From assembly GCA_902779575.1 (NCBI GenBank), contig CACZBW010000016.1:1-64000 (forward strand): 64,000 nucleotides of DNA. Reading direction: 5' to 3'. The DNA comes from an uncultured Lachnospiraceae bacterium. GTDB taxonomy: Bacteria > Bacillota > Clostridia > Lachnospirales > Lachnospiraceae. Within the stretch, counting starts at the first letter, position 1; every line of letters starts with the position of its first letter. Shown here in pieces: positions 61,146 to 64,000 of this stretch. The translations under genes and the position numbers were made by a program. Below the pieces are notes generated by a model. That model was not told the DNA's origin and did no database searches. It was given only the letters and a program-made list of their open reading frames with translations.

Positions 61146-61502
61146 ATGGGCGTACGCATGAACAATAAGCTTGGTTCGATCGTTATTGATTCGAATGTGG
61201 TTGCTACTTACGCGGGTTCTGTCGCGGTTGAATGCTTCGGGATTGTAGGCATGGCAAGCGTGAATATGAAGGATGGATTTGTGAAGCTTCTCGGCCGTGA
61301 GAATCTTGGCCGCGGGATTCATGTGAGCATGCATGACAACAAGATTGCTCTGGACTTCCATGTGATTGTCTCTTACGGCGTCAGTATCTCCGCTGTTGCT
61401 GAGAATCTGGTCAGCAGCGTGAAATATAAGATGGAGGCTTTCACCGGAATGGAAGTGGAGCGGATCAACATCTTTGTTGAAGGTGTAAGAGTAATCGATT
61501 AA
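61146..61502 (+). CDS. Asp23/Gls24 family protein (YloU-like)
   Basis: A 118-residue protein; the start at 61146 follows AAGGAGG, and an earlier ATG at 61131 lies before that site. The sequence (KLGSIVIDSNVVATYAGSVAVECFGIVGMAS...IALDFHVIVSYGVSISAVAENLVSSVKYKMEAFTGMEVERINIFVEGVRV) is a standard Asp23 domain. YloU-type members pair with the DAK2-domain kinase encoded 16 bases downstream, as here, and are thought to work with cell-envelope or fatty-acid functions. Confidence 0.92.
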   Translation: MGVRMNNKLGSIVIDSNVVATYAGSVAVECFGIVGMASVNMKDGFVKLLGRENLGRGIHVSMHDNKIALDFHVIVSYGVSISAVAENLVSSVKYKMEAFTGMEVERINIFVEGVRVID

Positions 61503-61518
61503 AGCGGAGGATGTTGCT

Positions 61519-63183
61519 TTGAGTTCGAATTCGATAGATGCACAGCTCATGGCCCGCATGTTCCAGGCAGGAGCCAGGAATCTTGAGGCAAAAAAAGAGT
61601 GGATCAATGAGCTGAACGTGTTTCCGGTTCCGGATGGGGATACGGGGACGAATATGACCCTGACGATCATGTCAGCGGCCGATGAACTGAAGAATCTGGA
61701 TAATGTAAGCCTGGAGACAGTCTCCAAGGCGATCTCATCGGGATCTCTGCGCGGCGCGAGAGGCAATTCAGGAGTTATCCTCTCCCAGCTTTTCCGCGGC
61801 TGCAGCAAGGTATGGCGCAATGAGTCCGAAATCAATGCGGAGAATACGGTGCGGGCTTTTCAGAAGGCTGTAGAGACCGCCTACAAAGCCGTAATGAAGC
61901 CGAAGGAAGGGACGATTCTGACTGTTGCGAAGGGCGGAGCGGAAAAAGTCCGCGAGCTGGTCGAGAAGAATCCGGAGATCGGCATCGAAGATCTGCTCCG
62001 GCAGACGATCGATTATATGGAGATTGTCCTGAACCAGACGCCGGAGATGCTGCCGGTTCTGAAGGAAGCCGGGGTGGTCGATTCCGGCGGACAGGGACTT
62101 GTCCAGATCATGAAAGGCTGTCTGAACGGCTATCTGGGAATCGAGGAAGAGGAAGCCGGGGAAGTACCGGAAGTCGTCTACGCCTATTATGCGGAGTTTA
62201 TAGTGAAGTCCGCTCAGCATATTTCCAAGGAAGACCGTCTGAAATTCGTCGCCTTCCTTGAATCGATGGGCGGAGACATCGCGGCGGAGCGCTGTGAGCA
62301 GGGACTGAAGTGCCATGTGCGCACGAACGATCCGGGCGCCGCCCTCTCAAAAGCGCTGGAGTACGGCGTCCTTTCGAGGATTCATGTCTCCAACAACGAG
62401 GAGAGACCGGAGCACAGGCTTCATCTCTTCGAGGAAGAGGAACTGCAGAAGATCATGCAGGATCCGGAAGCGGACAGCGAGGAAGAAGAGGCTGCGGAAG
62501 CTGCTGTCTCCATGATGGCACATAAAGACGTCGGATTTATCGCCGTTTCGACCGGAGACGGTCTCGGAAGTATTTTCCGGGAACTGGGAGCAGACTGCCT
62601 GATCGAGGGCGGCCAGACCATGAATCCTTCCACGCAGGATATCCTGACCGCGATTGAGAAGGTGAACGCGGATACGGTATTTATCCTGCCCAATAATAAG
62701 AATATTATCCTTGCGGCGGAGCAGGCTCAGAATCTGACGCACGAGAAGAAGATCGTCGTCATTCCGACCAGGACCATCCCGCAGGGAATCGCCGCACTGG
62801 TCAACTATATGCCCGAGAAGACGCCCGCTGAGAATGAAGCGGCCATGCGTGAGGAGATTTACGGCGTCAAGACTGTGGAACTGACCTATGCGGTCAGGGA
62901 TACGAAGATCGAGGATAAGACGATTCACTCCGGCGATATCATGGGAGTAGGGGACAACGGGATTATTGCCGTCGGTACCGATATTGAGGAGACGGCCATG
63001 GACTCCCTGACCCATATGATTGAGGATGACTCGGAGCTGATATCCGTATATTACGGCAAGGAGATCAGCCAGGAGGATGCGGACAGACTTGCGGACCGGA
63101 TCAGGGAGAAGTTCCCGGACTGTGAAGTAGAGGTAAATCCGGGAGGACAGCCGATCTATTATTACATCCTTTCTGTGGAGTAA
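61519..63183 (+). CDS. DAK2-domain kinase (FakA/YloV-like fatty acid kinase)
   Basis: A 554-residue protein. The N-terminal DhaL-type kinase domain (about 1-200) shows NVFPVPDGDTGTNMTLTI and SLRGARGNSGVILSQLFRG, the magnesium-ATP site of the family, and VVDSGGQGLVQIMKG. The middle and C-terminal DegV-like part contains TGDGLGSIFRELGADCLIEGGQTMNPS and NKNIILAAEQA. FakA phosphorylates fatty acids held by FakB (DegV) proteins, feeding exogenous fatty acids into phospholipids; no fakB is nearby. It starts with TTG at 61519 after GGAGG, and follows the Asp23 gene by 16 bases. Confidence 0.9.
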   Translation: MSSNSIDAQLMARMFQAGARNLEAKKEWINELNVFPVPDGDTGTNMTLTIMSAADELKNLDNVSLETVSKAISSGSLRGARGNSGVILSQLFRGCSKVWRNESEINAENTVRAFQKAVETAYKAVMKPKEGTILTVAKGGAEKVRELVEKNPEIGIEDLLRQTIDYMEIVLNQTPEMLPVLKEAGVVDSGGQGLVQIMKGCLNGYLGIEEEEAGEVPEVVYAYYAEFIVKSAQHISKEDRLKFVAFLESMGGDIAAERCEQGLKCHVRTNDPGAALSKALEYGVLSRIHVSNNEERPEHRLHLFEEEELQKIMQDPEADSEEEEAAEAAVSMMAHKDVGFIAVSTGDGLGSIFRELGADCLIEGGQTMNPSTQDILTAIEKVNADTVFILPNNKNIILAAEQAQNLTHEKKIVVIPTRTIPQGIAALVNYMPEKTPAENEAAMREEIYGVKTVELTYAVRDTKIEDKTIHSGDIMGVGDNGIIAVGTDIEETAMDSLTHMIEDDSELISVYYGKEISQEDADRLADRIREKFPDCEVEVNPGGQPIYYYILSVE

Positions 63184-63213
63184 CACAGGGTATCGAAATC
63201 AGGAACTGTTCAG

Positions 63214-63244
63214 GGCCATCCGGTATTGCCGGATGGCCTTTCTT
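63214..63244 (+). terminator. Rho-independent terminator of the asp23-DAK2 operon
   Basis: GGCCATCCGG (63214-63223) pairs perfectly with CCGGATGGCC (63229-63238), followed by TTTCTT. Confidence 0.9.
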
Positions 63245-63338
63245 AAAAAGGATGCAGGCATTGGCACAGCAGATCCCGTGAGAAAAGATCTGTCCGGAAA
63301 AGTATGGAATACGCCTGCCGGAGGCAGGGGGAGGAAAG

Positions 63339-64000
63339 ATGCAGGAGACATCACCTGTAACAGTAATCAGGGGGATCGGGCCGAAGTCTGCCCTGAATTT
63401 TGAGAAAGCCGGGATCCGGACCGTGGGCGACCTGATCCGCTATTATCCGCGCTCCTATGACCGCTTTGAAGCGCCTTCCGGGGCGGGCGGCCTCACTGCC
63501 GCGGATGAGGGGCGCGTCATTGCCGTTGAGGGGCGGATCGAGAGGGAGCTGAGTGTCCGTTTTCTGAGTTCCCTGAAACTGATCACCGGGAAAATCCTGT
63601 GCGAAGGAGGGAGCATCGACGTAACCTGGTATAATATGCCTTTCCTCCGCACGCAGCTGAAGCCCGGATGCGTTTATATTTTCAGGGGAACCGTCCGACT
63701 GAAGGGGAAAAAGATCTTCCTCCAGCAGCCGAAAGTGTACGATCTGTTTGACTATGCCTCCCTCAGGAAAAATCTGCAGCCGGTCTACCCCCTGGTGAAA
63801 GGCCTGACGGGAAATGCTCTGAGGAAGGCACTTCAGAATGTTTTTTACGGTCCCGACCATATTGATCTTTCGGAAGACTGTCTTCCGGCGGAAATGCTGG
63901 AAAGATACGGTCTGCAGGATCTGAAAGGGGCGGTGCGGACCATCCATTTCCCGCAGGATGAGGAAGCGCTGAAAACAGCACGCAAAAGACTGGTCTTTGA
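63339..64000 (+). CDS. recG: ATP-dependent DNA helicase RecG, N-terminal part (cut by the window edge)
   Basis: An open frame of 220 codons runs from an ATG behind GGGAGGAAAG to the right edge. It begins with IRGIGPKSALNFEKAGI, then DLIRYYPRSYDRFE, an OB-fold wedge with the VTWYNMPFLRTQLKPG segment, and PVYPLVKGLTGNALRKALQ near residue 150. This order is that of RecG, which reverses stalled replication forks and works on branched DNA. The helicase motifs would lie beyond the window. The Asp23-DAK2-RecG order is common in Firmicutes. Confidence 0.92.
   Translation, partial: MQETSPVTVIRGIGPKSALNFEKAGIRTVGDLIRYYPRSYDRFEAPSGAGGLTAADEGRVIAVEGRIERELSVRFLSSLKLITGKILCEGGSIDVTWYNMPFLRTQLKPGCVYIFRGTVRLKGKKIFLQQPKVYDLFDYASLRKNLQPVYPLVKGLTGNALRKALQNVFYGPDHIDLSEDCLPAEMLERYGLQDLKGAVRTIHFPQDEEALKTARKRLVF

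Overview
The window looks like chromosome from a low-GC-clade Gram-positive anaerobe with a moderately high G+C content, most likely class Clostridia and probably family Lachnospiraceae. This rests on gene content and order: ruvA-ruvB-zapA-U32 peptidase-FtsW/RodA-PBP, a DUF2953/GerW (YtfI/YtfJ) sporulation pair, a zinc-ribbon L28 gene followed by Asp23-DAK2 kinase-recG, VanW and KamA families, and purine-rich Shine-Dalgarno sites almost everywhere. The species cannot be fixed from the sequence alone. I ran no searches; family calls come from motifs and domain order read by eye.

Layout. 1-3.6 kb: end of an unknown gene, a flavin reductase, an IS110-family insertion sequence with a candidate bridge-RNA region, a secreted transglutaminase-like protein and two small proteins. 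3.8-8.6 kb: two SpoIIE-type PP2C phosphatases with different sensors (dCache-HAMP and CHASE2) on either side of a VanX-like D,D-dipeptidase. 8.8-16.5 kb: an arabinoside-utilisation locus with a divergent LacI regulator, a CUT1 transporter without its ATPase, and two GH51 arabinofuranosidases. 16.8-28 kb: mixed accessory genes, including a secreted decapeptide-repeat protein, an ATPase-CYTH fusion, a KamA-like radical SAM enzyme, a HAD-VanW fusion, DUF554, a 48-residue small protein, an AraC regulator with an esterase, tRNA-Pro, and an unexplained structured segment. 28.5-38.6 kb: carB without carA, a MalY/PatB-type lyase, two MATE exporters, a HAD phosphatase, tRNA-Gly and a LysR regulator.

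39-44 kb: a sulfate ABC transporter in which both permeases are fused into one protein, followed closely by a CobU homologue. 44.5-49.6 kb: a secreted M4 metallopeptidase, then cobS, a second short CobU-like protein and a cobC-like phosphatase, which together would complete the nucleotide loop of cobalamin. 49.7-57.8 kb: Holliday-junction motor genes and division or cell-wall genes. 57.9-64 kb: NUDIX, DUF2953, GerW, rpmB, Asp23, FakA-like kinase and the start of recG.

The most interesting material is the phosphatase-dipeptidase-phosphatase block, the structured element near 27.9 kb with minus-strand terminators beside it, the TGCGYA hexamer cluster next to the 48-residue ORF, the domain fusions (HAD-VanW, CysT-CysW, ATPase-CYTH), the decapeptide-repeat protein with its repeat-flanked promoter, and the fact that both ABC solute-binding proteins lack a lipobox cysteine.
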